Positions 25,797 through 32,994 of a DNA stretch of 55,716 nt are shown here, in pieces. The DNA is taken from IMG/VR virus record IMGVR_UViG_3300022540_000741, positions 1 through 55,716 of that record; one strand, written 5' to 3'. This DNA is from a virus. Position 1 is the stretch's first letter; every line of letters begins with the position of its first letter. The notes beneath the pieces were generated by a model. The model saw nothing but the letters and a program-made list of their open reading frames with translations, searched no databases and had not been told where the DNA came from. The translations under genes were made by a program, and so were the position numbers.

Positions 25797-26231
25797 ATGG
25801 ACATAACAAAATTTGAAGAAATCTCTAAAAAAATTGATAAGCAGATCAAAGAGAATAATGCTCATGTGACTGCGATGTTTAGAGTAAGTCATAAAGATGG
25901 AAGCAAAGCTGCTTTTGAAGCTCAAGCGAAGCTCACGAAACTTTTTAAAGATCTGGATATCAATCCGAGTGAATGGACTAGAAGGAAGCTAGCTCAAAAA
26001 GTAGAAGCGAACAAGCGAGAACTACTGCAGAAAAGAATCAGAGAGAAGCAACGGAATGGTGACATGAAAATGACTGGAGATCTTATAAAAAAAGCTCGAT
26101 GTTTTTATGCTTGGATCAAAGATGGAAGTGGATACGACACAAATGAAGGATACATTTTTCCAGCAGGAAGCAGCTTCTCTTTTATCAAGTTTGATATCGG
26201 AGATGCGAATTACAAATTTTATATCTCATGA
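25797..26231 (+). CDS. Hypothetical protein
   Basis: A 144-residue protein. Its start is placed at ATG 25797 because AAAGGAGGATCT directly precedes it. Charged helices (KKIDKQIKENNAHVTAMFRV, KVEANKRELLQKRIREKQRN) are followed by a beta-rich end (GYIFPAGSSFSFIKFDIGDANYKFYIS). Not recognised. Confidence 0.6.
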   Translation: MDITKFEEISKKIDKQIKENNAHVTAMFRVSHKDGSKAAFEAQAKLTKLFKDLDINPSEWTRRKLAQKVEANKRELLQKRIREKQRNGDMKMTGDLIKKARCFYAWIKDGSGYDTNEGYIFPAGSSFSFIKFDIGDANYKFYIS

Positions 26232-26269
26232 ATAGAAGGAGGAGATAAAAAAATTTTAAGGAGGTATCT

Positions 26270-26686
26270 ATGGACAATCTTAGTGGATGTATCGTTAATG
26301 AGAGGAATAAAAAACCTCTCATTAGAATCGGAGTTAGGATCAAATCTATTCTCAAGTTTGATGACATTTGTGCAGATGACATCAAAGAGATGATCCACGA
26401 TCTAGCTACAATCCAGCTCCAGGAACAGGACAGGAAAGAGGACGTGACTTTTATTCCAGTGAATGTAGAAGAAGAGAGATCCTCAATATTAGCTATTCTG
26501 GAAAGGAAGAAAGAGGAAGCTCCTGCGAGAATGATTTCATTCAATTTTGCTGTGACTGATTCTATAGGAACTAAATTAGGAAATCTCAAAATTGATGCTA
26601 TAGATAGAGCTGATGCTGATAGAAAAGCTCAAACTGCTGCTCGGAAAAAGTTCAAAGGAAAGAAGATCAGCTTAAGATGCAAGTGA
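26270..26686 (+). CDS. Hypothetical protein
   Basis: A 138-residue alpha/beta protein with a strong ribosome site (AAGGAGGTATCT). Its end ISFNFAVTDSIGTKLGNLKIDAIDRADADRKAQTAARKKFKGKKI resembles small proteins with a beta-hairpin and a terminal basic helix. Not recognised. It overlaps the next gene by ten bases. Confidence 0.6.
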   Translation: MDNLSGCIVNERNKKPLIRIGVRIKSILKFDDICADDIKEMIHDLATIQLQEQDRKEDVTFIPVNVEEERSSILAILERKKEEAPARMISFNFAVTDSIGTKLGNLKIDAIDRADADRKAQTAARKKFKGKKISLRCK

Positions 26687-26916
26687 TGATCATGGATGTA
26701 GCATACTCAAATTTCTTTGGATTCACTAAACTGGATGGAAGCATCGTTATCTACTGTTCTACGAATGACAACTTGGATCATGGAGTTCCATCGGAGTTCG
26801 CTGAATGGACTTCCACAGCTAAGGATAGAGCTCAATTCGATAAGATCTATGGAAAGTCCAGAACAGGATGCGTAGGAACAGTAGTCACTGTCACGCTGGA
26901 TGGAAAGACTCTTTAA
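26677..26916 (+). CDS. Small hypothetical protein
   Basis: A 79-residue beta-rich protein. ATG at 26677, 26686 and 26692 are all possible starts; none has a clear ribosome site, and coupling to the upstream gene is likely. No family recognised. Confidence 0.5.
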   Translation: MQVMIMDVAYSNFFGFTKLDGSIVIYCSTNDNLDHGVPSEFAEWTSTAKDRAQFDKIYGKSRTGCVGTVVTVTLDGKTL

Positions 26917-26926
26917 AGGAGGATCT

Positions 26927-27508
26927 ATGGATAAGAAACTAACAAGGATCAAACAGCAGATCTCTAGACTGGAGTACAGACAGCTTTCTGAGCTCGATAA
27001 ATATCTGTCTAAAAAGAAGGATGAGGCATGGAGAAGAATAAGAGCTCAGGAAGCTAAAGATCGTAACTTAAAAATCGTTGCGCTTCCTAGAGGATCTAAA
27101 TTAATCTTCACTGATTCTCGTTATGATCTCTGTGGAAAAATCGGAATTAAAGAGAGAGATTTAAGCAGAGGATCTAATAGGACTACAGTAATATTTGGAA
27201 CTACACGCTGGAACTGTCCTAGAAAGGATCTCTCCACTGATATCAGTGAAGAGAATATCAGGAGACTCACTGCAGCTCGATCAGCTTCAGCAGCTCTTAA
27301 TCGCATGTTCTCTGGAGCGCTAGGAGATCAGAAGCGAGATCTCCGTCCGTACTGCTGTGCATGTGGATGGAGGATTGACAAAGGAAAGAGCAAGAGATTC
27401 AAGGGAAAATATCAAACTTTCACTATGCACAAATTCAGAAAGGACTGTGATAAGAAGAGTAGCTGGAGCAGGATCAGAAAACAACAGTCTGAAAAGGAGG
27501 ACACATGA
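26927..27508 (+). CDS. Basic hypothetical protein with cysteine cluster
   Basis: A 193-residue, strongly basic protein (start at 26927 after AAAGGAGGATCT). An N-terminal coiled-coil-like helix (about 1-45) precedes a mixed region with CxC-type residues: CPRKDL near 96, PYCCACGWRIDKG near 147-159, and FRKDC near 175-179. The cysteine and histidine pattern could form a zinc site that binds nucleic acid. Not recognised. Confidence 0.55.
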   Translation: MDKKLTRIKQQISRLEYRQLSELDKYLSKKKDEAWRRIRAQEAKDRNLKIVALPRGSKLIFTDSRYDLCGKIGIKERDLSRGSNRTTVIFGTTRWNCPRKDLSTDISEENIRRLTAARSASAALNRMFSGALGDQKRDLRPYCCACGWRIDKGKSKRFKGKYQTFTMHKFRKDCDKKSSWSRIRKQQSEKEDT

Positions 27509-27681
27509 AAGATTTTTCAATCAAGACTATCTACAAAGGAATAAAACTAGAATTTGATGTAGAAGCAGAACATATAGACGCTGCTCTGGATGAAGGAAAA
27601 GAGATAGCATTGATGGTGTATCAGCAAACTTTTGGAGATCTCAAAAAGAGTGAGATCTATATAATAGTTGGAAGTTTGTAA
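27505..27681 (+). CDS. Small hypothetical protein
   Basis: A 58-residue protein starting at ATG 27505 after AAAAGGAGGACAC. It overlaps the previous stop by four bases. It is acidic and mixed alpha/beta (IYKGIKLEFDVEAEHIDAAL). The function is unknown; codon use is typical of the phage. Confidence 0.6.
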   Translation: MKDFSIKTIYKGIKLEFDVEAEHIDAALDEGKEIALMVYQQTFGDLKKSEIYIIVGSL

Positions 27682-27702
27682 TTAAAATCAAAGGAGGATT
27701 AT

Positions 27703-28905
27703 ATGTTATCAACTACAAAAGGAGTCACTGAAAGAGTGACGGAAAAAGTAGTGAGAGCCGAGCCACAACCGACTTTCACTGAATCATGGCATCCTTTCTC
27801 ACATGGAGTAGTCCTAGATGCTGTAGCTGCAGCTTGCAAGAAGTTCAATCTCACTGTAGAGAGAAAGGAATATTCGATCAGAAAGAATTCCAAGATGTTC
27901 GCATCCTGGGAAGTTAGGAGCAGATCAGAAGTCCTAGTAGCACAGAAGAGAGACTTCACTCTTGCAATCGGAATCAGGAATTCAATTGATAAGACTCACA
28001 GTGTAGGACTGTGCGCTGGAGAGCGGATCATTGTCTGTGACAATCTCATGTTCTCAGGAGACTTTGTAGTTTTTCGTAAGCACACAGGAAGTCTGGAGAT
28101 TGAGGAAATAGAATTCTATGCTGAAGAAGCGCTGGATGCACTGCTTCCTAAGATGAATCAGTTTCACAAATGGCATGAGAAACTCAAGGCGACTAAGATC
28201 ACTTATGATCAAGCTTCTCTCCTCACTGTAGCTGCTATGAAACAGGATCTAATTCCTAGCTCAAAATTTCCACAATTCTATGATCTCTTTTACGTGAAGG
28301 AATCGAGATACGCTACTACTCTTCATGGATGGCATGGAGCAGCTACTGAAATCATGAGAGAGAATTCGCTCCTCACAATCCAGTGGAAAAATGAACGTCT
28401 GAATAAGTTCATCGATTATCAAGTTCCTCTTCTCCTCACTGGATATAAGGATCTTGAACATACTGTAGAACTCGCTGAAGAAAGCTTCCAAAAGGATAAA
28501 GGAATGAGGAAAGTTGCAGCTAGAGCGATGCTAACCGGAATCAGAAAAAAAGCAAAGGAGATCAAAGACAAAAAGAAAGCTAAGGAAGTGATCAGAACAG
28601 AGTCAAAAAAAGCTGCTGTAAAGCGCTCAGAGGAGCGTAGCAAGACGATCTCCAGGAGTAGGAAGGAAGATACTAAGAAGAAGCAGAAAGGAGCTCAGAT
28701 CGCTAAAGATCCTGCTGATAAAAAGATCCTCAAAGACTTTGATAAAGGAGCAGATAAGTTCACAAAGAAGCTCGAAAAGTTTGCTAAAGCTGGAATCAAA
28801 GCTCAAAAAGCAGTAAAGAAAGTTATCAAGAAATGTCCATTTTGCAATGCTACAATTTTGACTGAGACTATTTCCTGTCCTGCATGTGGAGCGAACTTAG
28901 ACTAA
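27703..28905 (+). CDS. DUF932-like phage protein with C-terminal zinc ribbon
   Basis: A 400-residue protein. Its first 260 residues follow the DUF932 (phage/plasmid-like TIGR03299-type) plan: an N-terminal HPFSHGVVLDAVAAAC, SRSEVLVAQKRDFTLAIGIRNSID, and the GLCAGERIIVCDNLMFSGDFVVFRKHTG core. A lysine-rich linker (about 270-375) leads to a zinc ribbon with Cys378, Cys381, Cys392 and Cys395. DUF932 proteins are common and highly expressed in phages and plasmids but their role is unknown. The added ribbon suggests nucleic-acid or protein binding. Confidence 0.75.
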   Translation: MLSTTKGVTERVTEKVVRAEPQPTFTESWHPFSHGVVLDAVAAACKKFNLTVERKEYSIRKNSKMFASWEVRSRSEVLVAQKRDFTLAIGIRNSIDKTHSVGLCAGERIIVCDNLMFSGDFVVFRKHTGSLEIEEIEFYAEEALDALLPKMNQFHKWHEKLKATKITYDQASLLTVAAMKQDLIPSSKFPQFYDLFYVKESRYATTLHGWHGAATEIMRENSLLTIQWKNERLNKFIDYQVPLLLTGYKDLEHTVELAEESFQKDKGMRKVAARAMLTGIRKKAKEIKDKKKAKEVIRTESKKAAVKRSEERSKTISRSRKEDTKKKQKGAQIAKDPADKKILKDFDKGADKFTKKLEKFAKAGIKAQKAVKKVIKKCPFCNATILTETISCPACGANLD

Positions 28906-28914
28906 GGAGGAACA

Positions 28915-29352
28915 ATGAAAATTAAAATATTCTTACTTCTATTTTTATTATGTGGAATAGCGATTTATGCAGATGATTATTCAAAACGTAGTCTTGAAGA
29001 CATTGAATATGGAATATCAGAGGCGCTCACTAAAAATGGTTTTGATTATGTTCATGTATCGCTCGGAAAAAACAATTCAGGAATCGTTGACTTCCATGTT
29101 TTTGTTCTTAAGGAATTGAATCCTGAAAAGTTCTTCACCATGACTGGAGCTATTGCTTTGACTGTTGGAATAATAACTAGGAAGACTAACTGGAAATCGA
29201 ATAAAGTCTATTTCTATCAAGGATGGAAAAGGAGTAAAATGCTCGCATGGATATCCACTAGAGATTGTAGAAGCATATCAAAGATCAAGACTCCTAAAGA
29301 AATTACAAAAGCTGTTATAGAAAAAATTCACATTACAAAAGTCGAGAATTAA
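28915..29352 (+). CDS. Exported hypothetical protein with signal peptide
   Basis: A 145-residue protein that starts MKIKIFLLLFLLCGIAIYA, a clear signal sequence with likely cleavage after residue 19. The mature part is alpha/beta (FDYVHVSLGKNNSGIVDFHVFVL) with no known motif. It would act in the periplasm or cell envelope, perhaps altering the infected cell. It has a strong ribosome site (aaggaggaaca). Confidence 0.65.
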   Translation: MKIKIFLLLFLLCGIAIYADDYSKRSLEDIEYGISEALTKNGFDYVHVSLGKNNSGIVDFHVFVLKELNPEKFFTMTGAIALTVGIITRKTNWKSNKVYFYQGWKRSKMLAWISTRDCRSISKIKTPKEITKAVIEKIHITKVEN

Positions 29353-29362
29353 AGGAGGACAA

Positions 29363-29518
29363 ATGAAGAAGAAAAAACGCTACACAAAACCTGAGATCAG
29401 AAGAGTTCCACTCAGACCGCAAGAATCAGTGCTCGGATTCTGTAAGAATTCAAATACTCAGGGTCCACGCATCGGAACTTGCACACGTCCAGGATCTTGT
29501 CTCATAGAAGGATCTTAA
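29363..29518 (+). CDS. Short cysteine peptide resembling a RiPP precursor
   Basis: A 51-residue peptide. The leader-like first half has KKRYTKPEIRRVPLRPQESV, similar to the YxxP-E-I and PE(x)AVL leader patterns of small ribosomal peptides that are later modified. The second half is short, Gly/Ser-rich and has Cys27, Cys40 and Cys46. No modification enzyme is next to it, though radical SAM genes lie at 41069 and 51342. It is the last gene before the terminator and has AAAGGAGG. Confidence 0.5.
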   Translation: MKKKKRYTKPEIRRVPLRPQESVLGFCKNSNTQGPRIGTCTRPGSCLIEGS

Positions 29519-29537
29519 AGCAGAAAGCAGCGCTCTG

Positions 29538-29574
29538 AAAAAGGAGAGGACTGATCATCCTCTCCTTTTTTTTT
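29538..29574 (+). terminator. Rho-independent terminator
   Basis: AAAAAGGAGAGGA (29538-29550) pairs perfectly with TCCTCTCCTTTTT (29558-29570) around a seven-base loop and is followed by a T run to 29574. It is the only textbook terminator I found in the window and closes the 25.4-29.5 kb operon. Confidence 0.93.
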
Positions 29575-29587
29575 ACCAAAAAAACAC

Positions 29588-29615
29588 TTGACAAGCAGTT
29601 AGGGTTTGCTAATAT
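29588..29615 (+). promoter_or_regulatory. Sigma-70-like promoter of accessory operon 2
   Basis: TTGACA (29588-29593), a 16-base spacer and TAATAT (29610-29615), placed right after the terminator. Confidence 0.72.
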
Positions 29616-29636
29616 CCGATGCACTAGGATAGTGTG

Positions 29637-29717
29637 ATGATCAGATCTCATCGATTCTATAATTATTCTCAATCAATTCCATTCATGAAATTTGAAGGAG
29701 TAATCTCTATTCCATAA
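29637..29717 (+). CDS. Possible 26-residue leader peptide
   Basis: ATG 29637 lies about 15 bases after the expected transcript start, seven bases after AGGA, and opens a 26-residue frame (MIRSHRFYNYSQSIPFMKFE start) that ends just before the next ribosome site. It may be a leader peptide; it could also be chance. Confidence 0.3.
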   Translation: MIRSHRFYNYSQSIPFMKFEGVISIP

Positions 29718-29730
29718 AAAAGGAGGTGAT

Positions 29731-29868
29731 GTTAGGAAGCGATACTGTTTCTTTTACTATTTCAGACCGCATCCTGAGCATGATGTAAAACTGCTCAAAA
29801 AAAAAGGAGCTGCAAGCTGGCGCTACACAGCTCCTCATAAGGAGGATTCTATGTGGAGGAATGGATAG
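29731..29868 (+). CDS. Possible small gene without a normal start codon
   Basis: A 45-codon frame with phage-like codon use reads RKRYCFFYYFRPHPEHDVKL and then an AASWRY segment, ending at TAG 29866-29868. AGGAGG lies at 29721-29726 but the codon at the right distance is GTT (29731). The ATG at 29729 is out of frame. An in-frame ATG at 29851, preceded by AAGGAGGATTCT, would give only the five-codon peptide MWRNG. Either the gene has an unusual start, or only the minigene is made. Confidence 0.3.
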   Translation, partial: VRKRYCFFYYFRPHPEHDVKLLKKKGAASWRYTAPHKEDSMWRNG

Positions 29869-29926
29869 TGTCTGAAAAATCCTCACACTATAAAATCCTT
29901 CCGAGTATTGCATGAAGGAGGCTTTT

Positions 29927-30283
29927 ATGTCAAGTGTAAAGGAGCAAGATAAAAAAGTTTACTTTGGAGAAAGGACAAATGAAGTAGGAGCGCTGAAGAT
30001 CAAAGTCCTAGCTATAGAAAAGGAATATGATCTTCCTCACATTGAGAAGCACAGTCCCGATGGATTCAACTGGGGATATGGAGGATCAGGAGCTGCGGAC
30101 ACAGCGCTCTCCATCCTAGTTGATTTCCTGGATGGAGATAGAGAGAAAGCAGAGAGATTCTATCAGGATTTCAAATGGGGATTTGTAGCTAATATCAAAG
30201 GAGAAGATGATCTTGTTATTCATGGAGTTAGAATCCGCTACTGGATCGAGCGCATGATCCACAAACAGGAGACAGCGACATGA
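29927..30283 (+). CDS. DUF6166 family protein
   Basis: A 118-residue protein whose core HSPDGFNWGYGGSGAADTALSILVDFL and YQDFKWGFVANI is the mark of DUF6166, a family in phages and plasmids with no known activity. ATG 29927 is chosen because GAAGGAGGCTTTT precedes it. It overlaps the next gene by four bases. Confidence 0.78.
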   Translation: MSSVKEQDKKVYFGERTNEVGALKIKVLAIEKEYDLPHIEKHSPDGFNWGYGGSGAADTALSILVDFLDGDREKAERFYQDFKWGFVANIKGEDDLVIHGVRIRYWIERMIHKQETAT

Positions 30284-30504
30284 TCAAATTTGATATAGAC
30301 TGCAATCAATGTAGCTGCTCTATGGATGATGGCGAGGATAGTTATTGTGCTAGATGTTATGCTAAACTGGAGGATGATATTAAAGGATTACAAGATGAAA
30401 TTTCAAGCTTAGAATCGGATAAGGATGAGCTGGAGAAGGAGAAAGAAGATTTGACACAAAAGCTAATGGATCTAGAATCGGAAAGAAACAGGAGCGATGT
30501 ATGA
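30280..30504 (+). CDS. Zinc-knuckle plus coiled-coil protein
   Basis: A 74-residue protein with CNQCSC at residues 8-13 and CARC at 23-26, then a clean coiled coil from about 30 to 70 (LQDEISSLESDKDELEKEK). It probably dimerises through the coil and binds a metal at the head. The function is unknown. It overlaps both neighbours by four bases. Confidence 0.6.
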   Translation: MIKFDIDCNQCSCSMDDGEDSYCARCYAKLEDDIKGLQDEISSLESDKDELEKEKEDLTQKLMDLESERNRSDV

Positions 30505-30824
30505 AATTTATGAATCTGAGACAAGCTGTAGTCTTTGGAATCCTGATGCAGAATAATTTTGGAGTCTTAGCAAAGAGTCCTAAATACATCATGGAAAAAG
30601 CGGAGCTCTGCAGCATAGCGAATATTCCTGAGACTATACTCGATGCTCCTAATCGAGGCACTTTCTATGAGTTCGCTAAAAAATGGAATTACGACTGGAA
30701 TACAAAGAGAGATCAGAAGATCGAAGGAGCTGAATTTAATCCTAAAACTGGAGAAGCAATTCTCGATGTTAAAATTTTTCCAGTCTTCAGAGGAGGAAAG
30801 AGGAAAGATGAAAATCATTTATAA
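30501..30824 (+). CDS. Hypothetical protein
   Basis: A 107-residue protein beginning MNLRQAVVFGILMQNNFGVLAKSPKYIMEKAE, a helical start seen in small phage proteins without known role. The second half is mixed, with YEFAKKWNYDWN. Not recognised. Confidence 0.55.
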   Translation: MKFMNLRQAVVFGILMQNNFGVLAKSPKYIMEKAELCSIANIPETILDAPNRGTFYEFAKKWNYDWNTKRDQKIEGAEFNPKTGEAILDVKIFPVFRGGKRKDENHL

Positions 30825-30839
30825 ATATAAGGAGGAGCT

Positions 30840-32060
30840 ATGATAGCTAAAATTTTAAGAGAACAAAAGGATCTCAAAGTAGTAAGAGATAGTAAAATAG
30901 TTAAATGGATATCTGAGAACTATCGCTTTGAGTCTAAGCATGGAAGAGGAGGACAGATCAAAGAGAAAGGAGATCAGAAGAGAAGAAATCTCTACATGAG
31001 CGATGTTCATCGATGTCCTAGAGAGATCTATTTTATGTTCCATTCTCCAGAAGTAGCTAGAGACTACACAATAAAAGGACTCATGCTTTTTGCTGATGGA
31101 AACTATCATCATCAGGATATCCAAAGAAGACTGGAAGAAAGGAAGAGAGGACGGAATCCAGAAGGATTCCTGGAAGATCCTGAGACTGGAGCTACAGGAT
31201 ACTATGATGAGCTCATTCCAGTAGGAGAAGAGAACGGATGGCAAATCTGCGATCTCCTGGAAATCAAGTCTAAGAACTCTCCTGCGATGACTAAAGTAGC
31301 TCAAGGAGACTATGATCAAGGACAGTATTATCTGCTTGCTGCTGGATGGAGCAGGAGACTGAAGACGCTAGGAATCAAGATCCGCAATCTCAGAGTCTTA
31401 TATAAGGACAGATCTTTGATGCTGGATGAACCGCTAGTAGGATGGACAGCAGCTCCAGATCCTGAAAGACAGAAAGCAATCAGAGAGCACTTTATGTGGA
31501 TGAAGGAAACTATTATCGAGAAAGGAAAGATCGTGGATCAGCCTTACGCTAGAGACTATTACATGTGTCAATTCTGTAGATATCATCACTGGTGCTGGAA
31601 AGGATTTCCTGATCCTAAATCTGTGGAAGCAGCTCCAGAGATCCTAACAGATGAACGTCCAGAACAAGAAATCCTGCTCTCTTTAAGTACTCGCTTCCTG
31701 GATCTGAAAGCAGAATCAGCAGCATTAAAAAAGGAAGAGGAAGGAATCAAGAAAGTCTTCATGAATTACTTTGCTCATACTAAAACAAAAACTTTTCCTA
31801 TTTCAGAGGATAAAAATGTAGGACTTGTAAAAAGCGTGAAAGAAGTCCTGGATAATGAATATCTGCTTAAGAGATTAGGAGCTACAAAATATTCTAAGAT
31901 CTCAGAGCCTGTGACGAAGCTTATTGCTAAAGGAATAGAAGAAGGATATATCAGCGCTAAAGCTATCCAGCGAGCGAAGTCTCCTAAAGTGGAATTCTCC
32001 ATCCGCATACTTAAGAAAAAAGAAGAAGTCAAAAAGGAGGAAACAGAAAGTGAACGCTAA
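30840..32060 (+). CDS. Cas4/RecB-like PD-(D/E)XK nuclease with Fe-S site
   Basis: A 406-residue protein. Motif I is in the RCPREIYFMF segment (Cys59). The active site is GYYDELI (120-126, Asp123), then DLLEIKSK (138-145) with Glu141 and Lys143. A C-terminal YMCQFCRYHHWC (241-252) supplies Cys243, Cys246 and Cys252. Cys59 plus these three is the four-cysteine iron-sulfur pattern of Cas4 and AddB-type nucleases, which digest single-stranded or end DNA. Phage versions act in recombination. The extra 100 residues at the end are helical. It has ribosome site AAGGAGGAGCT. Confidence 0.82.
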   Translation: MIAKILREQKDLKVVRDSKIVKWISENYRFESKHGRGGQIKEKGDQKRRNLYMSDVHRCPREIYFMFHSPEVARDYTIKGLMLFADGNYHHQDIQRRLEERKRGRNPEGFLEDPETGATGYYDELIPVGEENGWQICDLLEIKSKNSPAMTKVAQGDYDQGQYYLLAAGWSRRLKTLGIKIRNLRVLYKDRSLMLDEPLVGWTAAPDPERQKAIREHFMWMKETIIEKGKIVDQPYARDYYMCQFCRYHHWCWKGFPDPKSVEAAPEILTDERPEQEILLSLSTRFLDLKAESAALKKEEEGIKKVFMNYFAHTKTKTFPISEDKNVGLVKSVKEVLDNEYLLKRLGATKYSKISEPVTKLIAKGIEEGYISAKAIQRAKSPKVEFSIRILKKKEEVKKEETESER

Positions 32061-32571
32061 ACAATTAATTAAAGAAGGATTCAAACATATAGAGGAGGAG
32101 AGAGCAAAGATGATCAAGCGATTAGAGGAGCTCTGTCCTCCTTGTAAATTCTCCATCACTACAAATGATGAGGAGATTAAGATCAAAGATAATCCTACAA
32201 CTAGTGGAAAGCTAGTGGATTTCTTTGTGAATCTCAAAAAAGTAGGAGAGACTCCTGAAGAATGGTTACGTAGAGAAATCAAATCACAGGAAGATAAAAT
32301 GCAGCAGAATGGATATCAAGCTAAGAACAAAAAAATAAAGAACGTCCTGGATTCCACAGCTAAAAGTGTATTTGGAATAAGTACTGGAGAAGCGCTGGAA
32401 AAGAAGCTCTGTGTTAAGTGCAGGAAGGAAGCTAAGGAGTTCAAAGACGCACTCTCTGAAAAGGAATACTGGATCTCTGCTCTATGTCAAGAATGTCAAG
32501 ATGAATTCTTTGGAGATGCGTCTGAGCTCCAGTTCGAGACAAGTGATCCAGTGAAAAAAGGAGACATTTAA
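32050..32571 (+). CDS. Zinc-finger-like hypothetical protein, GTG start
   Basis: A 173-residue protein that overlaps the nuclease gene by 11 bases; GTG is preceded by AAAAAGGAGG. It has CPPC at residues 29-32 and CVKC near 121-124 with CQEC near 145-148, likely a metal site. It may be a partner of the adjacent nuclease, by position only. Confidence 0.55.
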   Translation: MNAKQLIKEGFKHIEEERAKMIKRLEELCPPCKFSITTNDEEIKIKDNPTTSGKLVDFFVNLKKVGETPEEWLRREIKSQEDKMQQNGYQAKNKKIKNVLDSTAKSVFGISTGEALEKKLCVKCRKEAKEFKDALSEKEYWISALCQECQDEFFGDASELQFETSDPVKKGDI

Positions 32572-32574
32572 AAG

Positions 32575-32994
32575 TTGTCTAAGAAAGTCTCTAGAAATAA
32601 TTGGAAAAAAATAGATCCTCATCTCGCAGAAAAATTAGGAGATGCGCTGATTTATGCGTTTAGATTTTTAGAAGGAAGAGAAGCTATTATTTTCTTTTTA
32701 CGAAGTGGACTTCTAGGAGAGATTTTTACTCTAAAAGAAATTGGAGCTATTTTCAAAATAACTGGAAGCAGAGTGAGTGGAATTGAAGCAAAAGCTAGAA
32801 CAAAAATTCGACATCCAGCAATACAAACTCCAGCATTGAAAGGAGCAAAGTTGAATCTTAGAGATATAAAGGAATTTAGAAAATGGTTAATATATTCATG
32901 GTTAGGAACTGGAGGAATTTCTAGACCCATGATAAGAGGAATTTTAAAAGAAGCAATGAAAATAAAATTCAAACGGAGGATTAAATGCCGATAA
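32575..32994 (+). CDS. Sigma-70 region 4-like regulator, TTG start
   Basis: A 139-residue protein. Residues 49-81 (EIFTLKEIGAIFKITGSRVSGIEAKARTKIRHP) match sigma-70 region 4.2, the helix-turn-helix that reads the -35 box, including the IEAKAxxKIRHP end. Regions 2 and 3 are missing, so it is not a full sigma factor. It could bind -35-like DNA or act as an anti-sigma or co-activator that switches phage promoters. The rest is basic. Confidence 0.72.
   Translation: MSKKVSRNNWKKIDPHLAEKLGDALIYAFRFLEGREAIIFFLRSGLLGEIFTLKEIGAIFKITGSRVSGIEAKARTKIRHPAIQTPALKGAKLNLRDIKEFRKWLIYSWLGTGGISRPMIRGILKEAMKIKFKRRIKCR

Larger units (their letters stand above)
29616..29926 (+). promoter_or_regulatory. Long leader with small reading frames and hairpins
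   Basis: The 311 bases between promoter and first clear gene hold a perfect hairpin AGGAGCTG/CAGCTCCT around 29804-29834, an ATAGTGT/ACACTAT hairpin at about 29867-29892, and an outer complement ATAGTGTGA near 29630 with TCACACTAT near 29884. Two small frames (29637 and 29731) and a second ribosome site (AAGGAGGATTCT at 29839-29850) lie inside. Alternative pairing and leader-peptide control are possible. Confidence 0.5.
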
